Under the pieces are notes generated by a model that searched no databases, had not been told where the DNA came from, and was given only the letters and a program-made list of their open reading frames with translations. A stretch of 64,000 bases of DNA, taken from Lantana camara (lineage: Eukaryota; Streptophyta; Magnoliopsida; Lamiales; Verbenaceae). The DNA lies in contig CM074856.1 of assembly GCA_037501455.1 (NCBI GenBank), positions 90,532,001 through 90,596,000 of the forward strand, in the 5' to 3' direction. Positions 36,736 to 48,300 of the stretch are shown one piece after another. Every line of letters begins with the position of its first letter. Position 1 is the stretch's first letter. A program made the position numbers and the translations under genes.

Positions 36736-38174
36736 TGTTGCAGCAGCACAGACAGCAACAGCGGCAGCGACGAAAACAGGGGAGGAAAAAGGGATTCAAA
36801 CCAGGCCACAACACTCACATAAATTGCAACCAACTCAAGCTAACATACAAGGAAATAAAAGGCTACAAATGCACAACCAATAGGCCTGAAATCAACCTCA
36901 CACACGCTGCAGAAACAAGGAAAATGACAGCAGTTTTCGTGAAGAAAAACAGGGCAAACCGGCAAAGAACAGAGCAAACCAAAACAAGATCAATCAACCA
37001 TCAAACCAACAACAAATAAGGTAAAGAGAGGTAGCATAAGACATCAAAACAAGGTATAAAAACTGGCAGCAGTTCAAGACGTGAGAAAGAGCAAATTTCA
37101 GTTGAAAATTCATTCAATACATAACAATCTCATTTATGATATCTCAACTAATTCTTAACCACCATCCAATACAAGCATGCTCAGTCATAAATGAGGGAAA
37201 AGAATCAGATATATTGTAATGCCCCAATTTTCCAAACGTTCAGGTACGCACGACACGTGTGAGTTTGCGAGAGTTAGGATTTATTTTAATCCTTTCGTTT
37301 ATTAAATTCCTATAATTCCTGAAAATTATATGAATTATAATTCTACATGTTAATTGAAATACTTGTCAAATTGCGAAGTATTACGTGAATTGCATTTAAT
37401 TGTTACGCGAATTAATTGCTAAACGTGATTTAATCGTCAACTTGACCTTAAGTGATCATTTATTTAAATTTAAGGACTTAATTGCATATTTAATTTTGGA
37501 CCAAAGTGATCAAATCATTAGAAGAGAAACTTGATTGCATGACTTAAACAAATGAGGGACCAAATTGCAATTTGTGGCATTTCATCAAATTCAAAAATGG
37601 TGATTCACGTTAAAAGCCTTCTCCATGCTTCCATTTCATTTTTTCATCTAAAATCATCATCCATATTTGCTTCCTTCTCACCGAGCCAAACCACCAAGAA
37701 GAGGAGAGGAGATTCCATCAATTTTAATCAAGTTTTCCAAGAAAATTAAGAGTTTGAAGCTCCATCATCCATAGCCATCTTCTTTTTCCATTTGTTTCAT
37801 TCAAGGTTGGTGGTGCATGAGTATGTTATCTTTGATGAATTATATGTGAAGCTAGGGTTGTAATTTGAATTAGATATTATATGTTTTAGTTGGAAGAAGC
37901 ATGAATATATGATTATATGTTGGAATTTTGCATGAATTCTTGAGAAAATTTGAGTTCATATCATGAAATATGCATGAACTTGCAACTTGAAAATCCTTGA
38001 TGATTTTACATAATTTATGTGTTTTGAGCTCACTTTATTGTATACTAGTTATGTATTCATACATTTTTGCAGAAATTCATGCCTTTTATTGATCAAACTT
38101 GGAGTTTTGGGTGCTTTGTTGTTATTACCGTAACCATGCCCTGTTTTCTGCTCTGTTTTTCTCCAGAATTTGAA

Positions 38175-38331
38175 GGTCGCGCCAGCGACCGAAAATACAC
38201 ATAAAACAGGTCGCGCCCGCGACCCCATTTTGGCCAACTTTCGACTTTTGAAAAATTGGAGGAAAATTTCGGAAAAATACTTGGTCGCGGCCGCGACCAT
38301 TTTGTGAAGGGTTTTGGTCGCGCCCGCGACC
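38175..38331 (+). repeat. Palindrome cluster of LTR family C
   Basis: Four units GGTCG-CG-NN-CG-CGACC: 38175-38190 (centre CC, one mismatch), 38209-38224 (CC), 38283-38298 (GC, perfect palindrome including a NotI-like GCGGCCGC core) and 38316-38331 (CC). Confidence 0.88.
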
Positions 38332-38964
38332 CCCGCCAGAAACTGTATTTTGTCCAACTTCGAACCAACGCCATTTTCGCCTTGGTTTGAATTAGAAAAC
38401 GTGCCATATAGCGTTGGAAAGGTCTTTGTGTCTAGTTTCATATCCAATAAACAAAACTAAATTCCCACTTCTAGAATTAAAGATATTCCAGTTTTCCCTC
38501 AACATGTACATTTTCTAAAATTGTCCGTTTTGCCAAACTTCACCAAAACCTCTATTATTGCATTCCTTTCACTCTCTTAGCTCCCATATGTGAATTATAT
38601 GAGTGATTACATGCCAAAACGTGATATTTAGATACTACATTGTTTATTGCGCGATGTCTCGGACTTGGTCACGCCGTGCGTCTTATATAAAGTAATATTC
38701 TTGAATTGAGGTCTCATGCACGTACATTGTCCCATTTCTTGTCCAGTTATTCTCCAGGGCGAAGATTGTCGAGCATGAGCACGTTCACGCATTCACGAGT
38801 CGTGTGTCGCCTGTCAGGTGAGGTTTAATTTCTAGTTATATGGAACCCGTATAACCTTTACGTGATTTTTGGCCAAGGGTATTTATATTTAAAATTTCAT
38901 GAAAGCACTTATCATTTCAAGTTATGTCATTGTTCATGAATCAAGCAAGTCATATCATGAAAGC

Positions 38965-39168
38965 CCTGTCGTGTAAATGCGTTCTCCTGGCCAGGTCCTC
39001 CTTAGTGAGGGCGCTGGGCTGGTCTTCGGGCTGGTGGTTGTCCGTCCAATCACAGGAAGAACAAAGCCCATCGTGTACATGTGTTCTCCTGGCCAGGTTC
39101 TCCTTAGTGAGGGCGCTGGGCTGGTCTTAGAGCTAGTGGTTGTCCGTCCAACCACAGGAGGAATAAAC
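38965..39168 (+). repeat. Tandem duplication, about 102 bp x 2, in LTR C
   Basis: The block containing GTTCTCCTGGCCAGG and TTAGTGAGGGCGCTGGGCTG starts at 38981 and recurs 102 bp later, with scattered differences. The other LTR families have no such duplication at this place. Confidence 0.85.
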
Positions 39169-39400
39169 CCTATCGTGAGCCGAAAGAGACTGGGGAGGAA
39201 TCCGGCACCGCGGATTGTCCTCGGGTTATTGCATGATTTCCATCCCATGAACGTGTTATATGATTACACTATTGGACGATTGCACGGTAATTGAATTGCG
39301 TGATCACCTATTGTTTAATAATCAAGCAAGCATGTTCATGTACATTTGGAGTTCGCCATGTATTGATTGCATGAAAATGAACAAGTGTTTAATATTGATA

Positions 39401-39478
39401 GTTGTATTCTCGGGCGAAGAGTACTTTGTTCCTGAACTTATGAATATATCTTTTATAAATCCTTACCCGAGAGTATAA
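39401..39478 (+). promoter_or_regulatory. Conserved LTR stem-loop (family C)
   Basis: GTTGTATTCTCGGG pairs with CCCGAGAGTATAAC. Relative to family B both arms changed, but every position still pairs as RNA (Watson-Crick or G-U). Confidence 0.72.
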
Positions 39479-39956
39479 CTTGCATGTTATCTGCGCTAAT
39501 ATGTAGTTAAACCCCTCACTCGGTCTTCACAGACTGATGCCTCCACCTTTCAGGTATTGTAGGTGCACGCTAGGCGGGAAGTGAGTCGAGTCCAGTCTTG
39601 GTAATCGAGTCTTGCACGGTGTATTTTATTTAATTGTTTATTTATTGTTCAAGGGATTTAGGCTATTGTTATTGTTGTATTTGGAGATGATAATGTATTG
39701 ATAAATATAGTAAAACATGTTTCGATTGATAAATGAAACATCGTGACTTGGTAAATGGAAATGCTTGATAAATATTAGTTTATGCTTCCGCTTTAATTCT
39801 GTTGCATGAGTTAGTTATCCCGCCTAGCCCGTTGAGTTATTGCATTGTCACCCGTTCGCTATAGGTTAGTTCAGGTACGGATTGGCCATTTCGTATGTGG
39901 ATTGACCTATAGTGCGGGGGTGTGGTACCTCCACGTGTAAGGGGTGCTACATATAT

Positions 39957-41116
39957 AGCTCCTAAACACGTTATAGATCAAAGGAAATCAAGAAATCATC
40001 AAAACACTCTAAAAACCTAACTATTCATTCAAATGATCAAAACCCCATGAAATCTGACTCAAAATTAGGATGAAAGGATCAAAATAATCAGAGATGCATG
40101 TACAACATAATCCTAACTCACCTTGTTGATTAGATGAAAGTTGATAGAGATTTGTGCTCTAAAATCTCAAGGAATGGCAAAGTGACGGGAAACTGGAATG
40201 CAGGAGCTTTGGGCTGAATTTTCTTGCTTGTGTGAGGGTGTGTTCGAGCTAGGATGGTTAAGGAAGGAAAGAGGGTTGAACTAGGGTTACAAGGACTCCA
40301 ACCATAGTTAATTTGGTTAAGGTATGAGCAAGTTAGAGCCATTTTAGTGAAATGTGTCGGTTTTGGTGCCGTTTCGTTTGTCGGTTGGATTTCGAAGGTT
40401 CAAATGATTTCGGAAAATTCTGAGGCTAAGTTTATTAAACTCGAATCTTCGATACGAGTTCAACAAAGTTGACGAAACTCGAATCCGAGTTCTCGAGCTC
40501 AAGATATCACATACGAAACCAAAGGTGCGCTAATTGCTCGTTAGCCCCCGATTTGGTTCCACAATTCAAAATAAGTTCGTTAACACGTCAAACAAGATCG
40601 AAAACATGAAACGAGCATACGGACATGCTTATAACACATAAATGTACATACTAAATTTCCACGACATTTCGATATCATTTCATATATGAACGAAGCACAA
40701 ATAAACATTCATGCACATATTCTTAATAATTCATACATTATAAATTATAACTAACATTTAAATATAAATTATAACTAACATTTAAATTCTAATTTAAATA
40801 TAATTCAAAGTCAACGGAGTTATAAATTTAATTCAGATAATTAAGGTTATCATTTAATTAATACTAAACACTTAATTAACAATTTAATTAACATTAATCA
40901 CTTAATTATTAATTTGAAATAATTACTAAAATAACGAAATAAATAAAATGATATTAAATTGAAATAAAATAAAATAAAATAAAACACTAACAATTTATAA
41001 TGAAATTGAATATAAAACATGTATAAATAATTAATCACATAACTAAATAATTTAATTGCGCAATTTATAAACAAATACGACATATTAGCAAAATTGAAAA
41101 AAACCGGGGCCCTACA
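39957..41116 (-). repeat. LTR H, piece 3 (5' end)
   Basis: On the minus strand the LTR starts TGTAGGGCCCCGGTTTTT at 41116. It contains a donor-like ACAAG|GTGAGTTAGG (40121) and a degraded copy of the block CGAGCTCGGGAATTCGGATTCG (about 40478-40510). Excluding insertions, H is about 3.1 kb before being cut at 17428. The short ORFs 40130-40342 and 40898-41377 look random (AT-rich or poly-Pro from the G run). Confidence 0.75.
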
Positions 41117-41421
41117 AAATCTACCCGCCCGGGGAGAGATTGACAGCTGGAAAAAGAGCAACAACAGGGTTGTTTCGAGGTGGAGAAAGGGGGGGGGGGG
41201 GGAGGGGGGGGGAAGCAAAGCAGCACAAGAACCACGAAAAACAGCCACAAAACTAGCAAGTTCTAGCCCCCAAACTTCATGCAACAACCGACAACAAAGA
41301 GGGATCAAGATGTGGAGGAGTTTCAACCAATTTCTTATAAAACTTCTTAAGAACAAAAATGGAAACTTAACAACCATGCAACCAACAACTAAATTCAGTT
41401 CATATAACCATTAATGAGGCT
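41117..41421 (-). repeat. LTR I, piece 1, with a G-run
   Basis: LTR fragment into which H inserted (expected target duplication AAATC). It has a palindrome-like CCCGCCCGGGG at 41124-41134, near in type to those of H. It also has a guanine run on the plus strand, 14 G then A then 9 G (41189-41212), able in principle to form a G-quadruplex. Confidence 0.65.
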
Positions 41422-41937
41422 CATGTTCTAGCACCCAGAACGCTAGGTAGCCACATCCCCCGTACTATAGTTCAATCCACATATGGAATGGATGGTCCAT
41501 ACATGAATCAAGCCTATAGCAAACGGGAGACAATAAAAAAAAACGACTCACTAGCTAGGCGGGACTAACCCTCAATTAATTACCAATATGCATAATCAAT
41601 AATTTGTACATTCATTTTATTTCATCATTCAAGTTTATTATCATCAACCATATATACGTTCTTCCAAAAGTATCAAAGTAAGTCATAGTTAATACATAGA
41701 TACCAACTGACATAACAATACATATTTGCATCAACAATATACATAAGTACCAAAACTATAACAATCTATATATGCATCCGTAAAATACAAGAAAATGAGA
41801 AAGACAAGTGCTAGACCCAAAATGAAAGACTCAATCCCGCCTAGCACGCACCCTACAAACCTGAAAATGTGAGGTGTCAGTCTACGAAAGACTGAGTGAG
41901 GGGTTTATTAATAAATATTAGCGCAATTACCATGCAA

Positions 41938-42016
41938 GCCATAATCTCGGGTAAGGTTTTATAAGAGAAAGCAATATAAGTTCAACAATAAAGTAGAACT
42001 CGCCCGAGATTACAAC
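41938..42016 (-). promoter_or_regulatory. Conserved LTR stem-loop (family D)
   Basis: On the minus strand GTTGTAATCTCGGG (42016-42003) pairs with CCCGAGATTATGGC (41951-41938), with U-G pairs where other families have U-A. Pairing is preserved over all 14 positions. Confidence 0.7.
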
Positions 42017-43373
42017 TAATCAATTTAATAATTCAATCATGATCAATTCAATCCGTGGCCCGGCGAGTGAGGGAAATTCTCCAACCTTTCTCCAAAAGTG
42101 TACAATCAATATTTAGGTTTCAATTCAATGGTTATCATGCAAGTTATTACAGTGCACAATTAGCAGTTTCATGAACCCTTCTTCCTCCGGGTGATGGTGG
42201 GCTTGCAAGACCCAACCATCCATGAATGGTGTACGTCGGGAACATGATTCCCACGTACCGGATTTCTTCCTCCACCAAACCTCCTGGTGGATTCAGAGGT
42301 GATCCCAAAATTGGTGAGGATAGTGCAAGAGCTACCCGTCAGCCCTTGCTTCCCCGGTTGGCTCAATACACTGCCTTCGGGCCCAAAGTGAACATGCTTT
42401 ACTCGCCCAATCAATCAATCAATCAATCAATCCATTCCATGAAATCAGTTGAAAATTAATAAGGTTTGGAAAACTATAGATATATAGATACATTTTGGCC
42501 GAAAACATCACGTAGGGGTTGTATGGGTTCTATATATCTAGAATTAAACCTCACCTGACGAGCAACGAAATAGGACAAGGATACAAGAAAGTTCCCAAAC
42601 GATCAATGATCTCCATCCTGGAGAAAAACTGGACAAGAAAGGAAATAACGGGAACTCGTGAGACGAAACTCAATATGAGACCAAGTATGACTCACGGCCA
42701 TGCTCATGTAAATAAATAAAACTAGCAATCAAGTGACACTTAGCATGCATGAAAACCAATTAATTCCTAAGAGATGAAATTAATCTCAAGGAGTCCTGTA
42801 TTCATGTCATTCAAATATTTCAAGTCCAATTCATATAAGGCATGGAGTCACACAATCACGTTTCAGCAATTAAGTACCAAGAAGTTTCAATTAGGAGCAT
42901 ACTTATCAATTAATCAAGTATATATCATATAATTCACATATGGGAGCCAAGAGAGTGAAAGGAATGCAATAAGAGAGGTTTTGGCAAAGTTGGGCAAAAG
43001 TTGACAATTTTCGAAAATGCGCATGCTGAGGAAAAACTGGAATATTTTAAATTCTACAAGTGGGAATTGAGATTTGTTTGTTGAGAATGAAACTAGACAA
43101 GTATACCTTTAAAATTATATGTGTCTCGTTTTCTAGTTCGAAGCGAGGTGAAAATGGCGTACGCCCGAAGTTGGATGAATGCAGATTATCAGTGAAGTGG
43201 CGACACCAAAAAGAATTGATAATATCTCACAAATGGGAAAATATATTGAGATGATTCCAATTGGAGCTTGTTCTAGACTTCAAGATCTTTCCATCGGTTT
43301 AAAAATCGGGTCAATCGGAGTTCGTTTGAGGGGTAAACGAAATAAAACAAACTCAGGCTGAAAACAGGGGAAG

Positions 43374-43492
43374 ATCCACGGTCGTGGATTTCTCCATGAA
43401 CAAAAATCCACGCCCGTGGATTCTCTATGCCGAAAATCCAAGTTTTCTGGACTCAAATCCACGGCCGTGGACAAAAATCCACACCCGTGGAT
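43374..43492 (-). repeat. Palindrome cluster of LTR family D
   Basis: Units AATCCA-CG-NN-CG-TGGATT at 43374-43389 (GT), 43405-43422 (CC, perfect arms), 43456-43471 (GC) and 43476-43492 (left CG changed to CA). Confidence 0.88.
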
Positions 43493-44203
43493 TCTCTATG
43501 CCGAAAATATTTCATGCCTTTCACCCTTCCAAGCAACTCATGTTTTCATGCAAACTTTGAATTATAATGACCCTAAACATACTTCTATCCATAAATGCTC
43601 ATGAAAACATCACTCAATCATCAAACCCTACTCAAATATACATCAAGGGATTCAATCAAATTCTCCATATACCTCAAGATGGAAGAAGAAATGGATGAAA
43701 TGATGTGATGATGAAGATGATGCTTCTAGCTTCACAAATCCTACAAGAATCTAGCTTGAAATATGATGAAATCTTCTCTTCTCTTCTTGGTGTTTTTGGA
43801 TCGATATATGTGGGTGTGAGTGTGTGTATATATGATGAAAATGTATGGAATGAAATGTGGGAGAGAGGATATACGTATGATATATTATATCTTCCACTAA
43901 CCAAGATGAATCATCACTTTTTGCACTTAGGTCCTTGAAATATATAAGTGTATGCAATCAAGTTTCATTCCAGGTAAATGACCAATTAACTCCCATTTAT
44001 ATAAGGCAATTAAGTTCACACATTTAGTAAATGATCAAATAAGGACACAGAGAAACATTTAATTACATACACGATTAATTCACGTAAATTCCACGTTAAC
44101 GGTAATTCATATAAATGTATGAAGATATATTGCATATAATGTTATGAAATGTATATAAAATATCACATGATACATAAATGGAAAACCGGGGCATTACACA
44201 TGT

Positions 44204-45052
44204 GATCATATATCTACCTTGGAATCAACAAATAACACAAGAGTTGGCATATAATTTCGTATACACATTTAAACCCTTATTATTCATTATTATGCTCAAA
44301 TCTATATCAAAACTAGGTTATAACTCAAGATTCATGGCTTAAAATGATCACACAAGGATGGAGATACCAAAAGTACACTTACCTCTTGAAGATGATGGAG
44401 AAAAATTGAGATTAGAGCTCAATTCCTCCTCTTGGTGAATAGTGACGGGAATGGTTTTCTTCTGTCCAAAGAAGCTGCAAATTTCCTCCCTTTCCTTGTC
44501 TTGACCGAGAATGGGGGTAGAGGGGGTGGTAGTGTATTAAGTTGTGGTGATGTGGGGCCAAGAATCAAGTCAAAATGTTGAATATTGAAAGAGTTATGCC
44601 CAAAATACTCCAAGGTGGTAATCTGCACCGCACGTGCTGCTCGGTTCGGAGGAAATACGGGGGTATAAATGGGTTTAGAAAATTACAAAGTTAGGTTCCT
44701 TAGTTCCATATCTTTGTTACGAGTCCGGAACCACTTCCGGAATTCGAATCCGAATTCCCGAGCTCAAGATATGCCGTCGAATCCAAGGCCCGCTAAAACT
44801 CGTTAGGCCCTCGAATCCCAAAAATAAAGAAATGGTCTCCGACCAAATCAAACAAGTATAAACGAATAAAAATAAACACGTAAACGAGCTCATAAGTCAT
44901 ATAATTCAAGTATGTCACATATTCACGTAGTTCGGGAATTAAAATCTAGTAATATAAATTAAATACAAAAATCATAACATAAAACTTAAACAATTAGGGC
45001 ATATATGTCACTTAAACAATTAAATCAACGTATAAATTAAGTCAAACGAGAA
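44204..45052 (-). repeat. LTR I, piece 2
   Basis: Continues LTR I after solo LTR D. It has a strong donor-like AAGAG|GTAAGTGTAC on the minus strand (44382) and the block GAATTCGAATCCGAATTC (44738-44760) that recurs in LTRs E, L and at 63670. The minus ORF 44419-44628 has no recognisable product. Confidence 0.72.
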
Positions 45053-45057
45053 ATTAA

Positions 45058-45237
45058 TGTGAGCATATGGAAAGTAGATAATTAAGGGATTGATGTAATT
45101 ATGTAAATCCTTGACTTGATTTTCTTTCCTTTTCCTAACCTAGGTGTAATTGTATTTATTCTCCCTTGTACATTGTTTCTTGATTACAGCAATACAGAAT
45201 ATTCATTCACAAACCATGGAACTCTCTAAGTCTAACA
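45058..45237 (+). repeat. 5' LTR of the young copia element, 180 bp
   Basis: TGTGAGCATATGG to AAGTCTAACA, identical to 50013-50192. It is very short compared with the other LTRs here. Confidence 0.96.
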
Positions 45238-45249
45238 TGGTATCAGAGC
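45238..45249 (+). other. Primer-binding site of the young copia element
   Basis: TGGTATCAGAGC directly abuts the 5' LTR and matches initiator methionine tRNA. Confidence 0.92.
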
Positions 45250-45310
45250 GGGTGAGGATCCAATAATTGGATCCGATCCTTGCTCATCACGTACCGTACC
45301 TTTCCCGGCC

Positions 45311-48300
45311 ATGGCCGAAGACAGCAACAGCAGCACCGGCAAGGGGTCGCAACAGCCCGGCGATTCCCTAGCCACCCAATTAGCCAGCATACTCAGCAAT
45401 CTACAGCAAACACAAACACCACATCCCGACACCAATCAGACCAATAACCAAATGCCTCAATCCATATCAATCAACATCAAATTAAATCAATTCAATTACT
45501 CCCTCTGGTCACGATTCATGAAGATGGAGATTGGGGGGAGAGGGAAATTGAATCATCTCACCGGAAACCCACCACCACCACCAGCAGACTCACCGGCCCA
45601 CGCCAAATGGGAACAGACAGATCTCATCGTCTGTACTTGGCTACTGCACAATATGGAACCTGAACTACTAGTTTTATTCGCCGAATATCCTTCGGCAAAA
45701 ACACTGTGGGATGCTCTCAATTCCACGTACAGCCAAAGCCGGGATGGTCTCCAGATATTCGACCTCACGGTTAAAGCGAATAATTTGAGACAGGGGACGG
45801 ATAGTATCGAGAAGTATTACAGCAGCCTTCAGCGGATTTGGCGTGAGATCGAACTCCGGCAGCCGAATCCGATGGCCTGCGACCGGGACATCGGAACCTT
45901 CAATCGCCTCAGATCCGAGACCCAGTTATTCCAATTCCTCGCCGGGATTGACGATAGGTACGAATCGGAAAGGCGAGACCTCCTTAAAGAAGACCCTCTT
46001 CCGACCGTGGAAAAAGCCTATGCCACCATCAGACGAGAGGGAAACCGGCGTGAAATCCTTGGGGGTCGGTCATCATCATCGGCATCGGAAGGTGGGATCG
46101 GCATCGGACTATTTGCTGGGGGACGGAATCGCGACGGCCCATTTGTAGGGGGACAAAATCGCGATGGATCTGGTCGCGAAAAGCCGAGGAACAGCGGACC
46201 AAGGCCGTCTCCGGCGAATGGGCCACCAAGACCGCCGTCGGTGGCTCCACGCCGGAGTTTCAGCACGGAGAACGATGACCCCGTTGTGTGCGGCCAGTGC
46301 AGAAGGGTGGGCCACTCAAAGGAGAGCTGTTACGAATTAATAGGGTGGCCGGCCGGATGGAAGAGCCGGCGGCGGGACCACTCAACGCCGCCGTACGGCA
46401 CGGCGTCCATCGCCACCGGTGGAGGCGAATCGCCGCCTCTGGAGAAGAAGGAGGGAGAGAGAGCAGAGATGGCGGCTGTATCGAACAAGGAGGAAATGGG
46501 GCAAGCTCATCTAGGTATAGGGCAAATGGTGGATTTACCACCATGCCCCCCATCTTTTAATTTTTGCAAAATCAGCCCCCCATGTTCTAAGTCTTTCAAT
46601 TGTACCCCTAATGTTTTAATTGATGATTATAAGGACCCGTATTCCTCTATTTGTAAACGGGATCCTTGTATAAGTAATGCTACAGCAGGTACAGCCCTTC
46701 AGGCCACCTCACAAAAACTAACTCAGAAGTCCAGGTGGATTTTCGACTGTGGTGCCACCGATACAATGACTTCGGACCGTTCTGACTTGGAAGACTTTGG
46801 TGCCCCTTTGAAAAAGGGCATCCTCAATGCTAGTGGGGATGTTTGCCCAGTGGAAGGGACGGGCACAGTGACTCTCTCACCGGACCTAAAATTAAAGAAT
46901 TGTCTTTATGTGCCTAGTTTATCCTATAAGTTACTTTCTGTCAGTCAGGTTACTAAAGAGCTAAATTGTATGGTGCTGATGTTCCCTACTTTTTGCCTGT
47001 TACAGGATATTCGATCGGGGAAGGTGATTGGGCGTGGTACTGAGGAACGAGGGCTGTACTTCGTCGACGAGGTTGCTCAACAAGGGACTGCAGCGCTTGC
47101 TCGCGGGACAGTAGATCACCAACAGTGGTTGTGGCACCGGCGTTTGGGCCATCCCTCGTTAGGGTATCTTAAGTTGTTATTTCCAAAGTTATTTTCTTCA
47201 GATAGTCATTTTTCTTGTGAGACTTGTTTGTTAGCAACGAGTTATAAGCAGTCGTATTCTGTGTCAAGTTCAAGGTCTAAGTCAGTTTTCTCCTTAGTGC
47301 ATTCCGATGTATGGGGCCCTGTCCCGAATACTGAGTCCAGTCATGGCTTTAAGTATTTCATTCTATTTATAGATGATTTTTCGCGAATGACTTGGGTTTA
47401 TTTTCTTAAAAATAAAAACGAAGTGTCTGCCAAATTCATTGAATTTTATAAGATGGTCCGTACACAGTATCAGTCTCAAATTCAAGTCCTACGTTCAGAT
47501 AATGGGGGGGAGTACATTAACTAGGTCTTAACACAGTTTTTTCGGGAAAATGGGTTAGTACACCAAACGTCATGCCCACATACTCCCCAGCAAAATGGTA
47601 TAGCCGAACGTAGAAATCGCCAGTTGCTTGAAATGTCCAGATCCCTTCTCATTGAAACTCATTGCCCTCAGTATATGTGGCCAGAGGCCGTGTCCACCTC
47701 AGTTTACCTTGTTAATCGGTTGCCATCCAAACCCCTTAACTTCGACACACCTCTGTAGTGTCTTGCCACTCAAGTTAGTGTTCCATCTGTTTTACATCTT
47801 AAACCTCGGGTTTTTGGGTGCTTGGTCTTTGTCCATCTCCCTAAAACAGTCCGATCCAAACTTGACCCTTGCTCAATTAAGTGTGTCTTTGTCGGGTATG
47901 GGGTTACTCAGAAGGGCTATAGGTGTTATCATCCCCCCACTAGGCGATTGTTCACCACAATGGATTGTGACTTCATAGAATCCGAGTATTATTTTCTTTC
48001 CCCACTCAGCGGTCAGGGGGAGAGTAGTAGCCAGCTTGACCTACTGAGTGAGGTGCCACCACTGTCTTGGCCTGACACAGTTCCACAAGAGCAAGTAGGT
48101 GGAACCACCGAGTCACCTCCTCTCGCAGTACAGCCCACGGCTACTTCCACCGAGCCCGACGCCCCGACGAATAGTCCTGAGGTTAGTAGCACACATGATT
48201 ATTTGTCCTCTTCTGTTTCGCCTATTCCCTATGACCCTAACAATGCAGATGATACTGGGAATCAGACAGGGGATGAGATCCAGGGGGAGAATACTGATTA

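Larger units (their letters stand above)
35821..37214 (-). repeat. LTR H, piece 2
   Basis: Continuation of LTR H between the copia array and solo LTR C. The left half is AT-rich with several TA-repeat tracts. The right half has the palindrome cluster 36611-36735. The 224-codon plus ORF 36345-37019 covers TA repeats, a purine-rich tract and the palindromes; its product is low-complexity (Lys, Arg, Gln, Thr), so I do not call it a gene. Confidence 0.75.
37215..39951 (+). mobile_element. Solo LTR, family C, 2737 bp
   Basis: It runs from TGTAATGCCCCAATTTTCC to GGGGTGCTACA, with the 5 bp duplication TATAT on both sides (37210-37214 and 39952-39956). It shows the shared plan: donor CAAG|GTTGG at 37805/37806, acceptor CTCCAG near 38757, donor GTCAG|GTGAGG at 38817/38818, acceptor CTTTCAG ending at 39553. 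It holds GGTCG-armed palindromes, a 102 bp tandem duplication (38965-39168) and the stem-loop at 39401-39478. Confidence 0.93.
41427..44198 (-). mobile_element. Solo LTR, family D, 2772 bp
   Basis: On the minus strand it starts TGTAATGCCCCGG (44198) and ends GGGTGCTAGA (41427), with CATGT duplicated on both sides (41422-41426 and 44199-44203). The usual terminal CA is therefore GA here. Shared plan on the minus strand: donor TTGAG|GTATATGG at 43672, acceptor CTCCAG near 42618, a 63 nt segment, donor GTCAG|GTGAGG at 42554, acceptor TTTTCAG at 41861. Palindromes at 43374-43492 and stem-loop at 41938-42016. Repeats of TCAATCAA lie at about 42410-42432. Confidence 0.88.

Noticed and set aside
36345..37019. 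224-codon plus-strand ORF
   Set aside because: Runs through TA repeats, a purine tract and the palindrome cluster of LTR H. The product is low-complexity, and overlapping ORFs of similar length exist in other frames.
40898..41377. 159-codon minus ORF with a poly-Pro stretch
   Set aside because: The Pro run comes from the G-run and the rest is AT-rich and unlike a protein. It spans the junction of two LTRs.
46018..46560. Overlapping antisense and alternative-frame ORFs inside copia gag
   Set aside because: Shadows of a GC-rich coding region that is clearly gag in the main frame.
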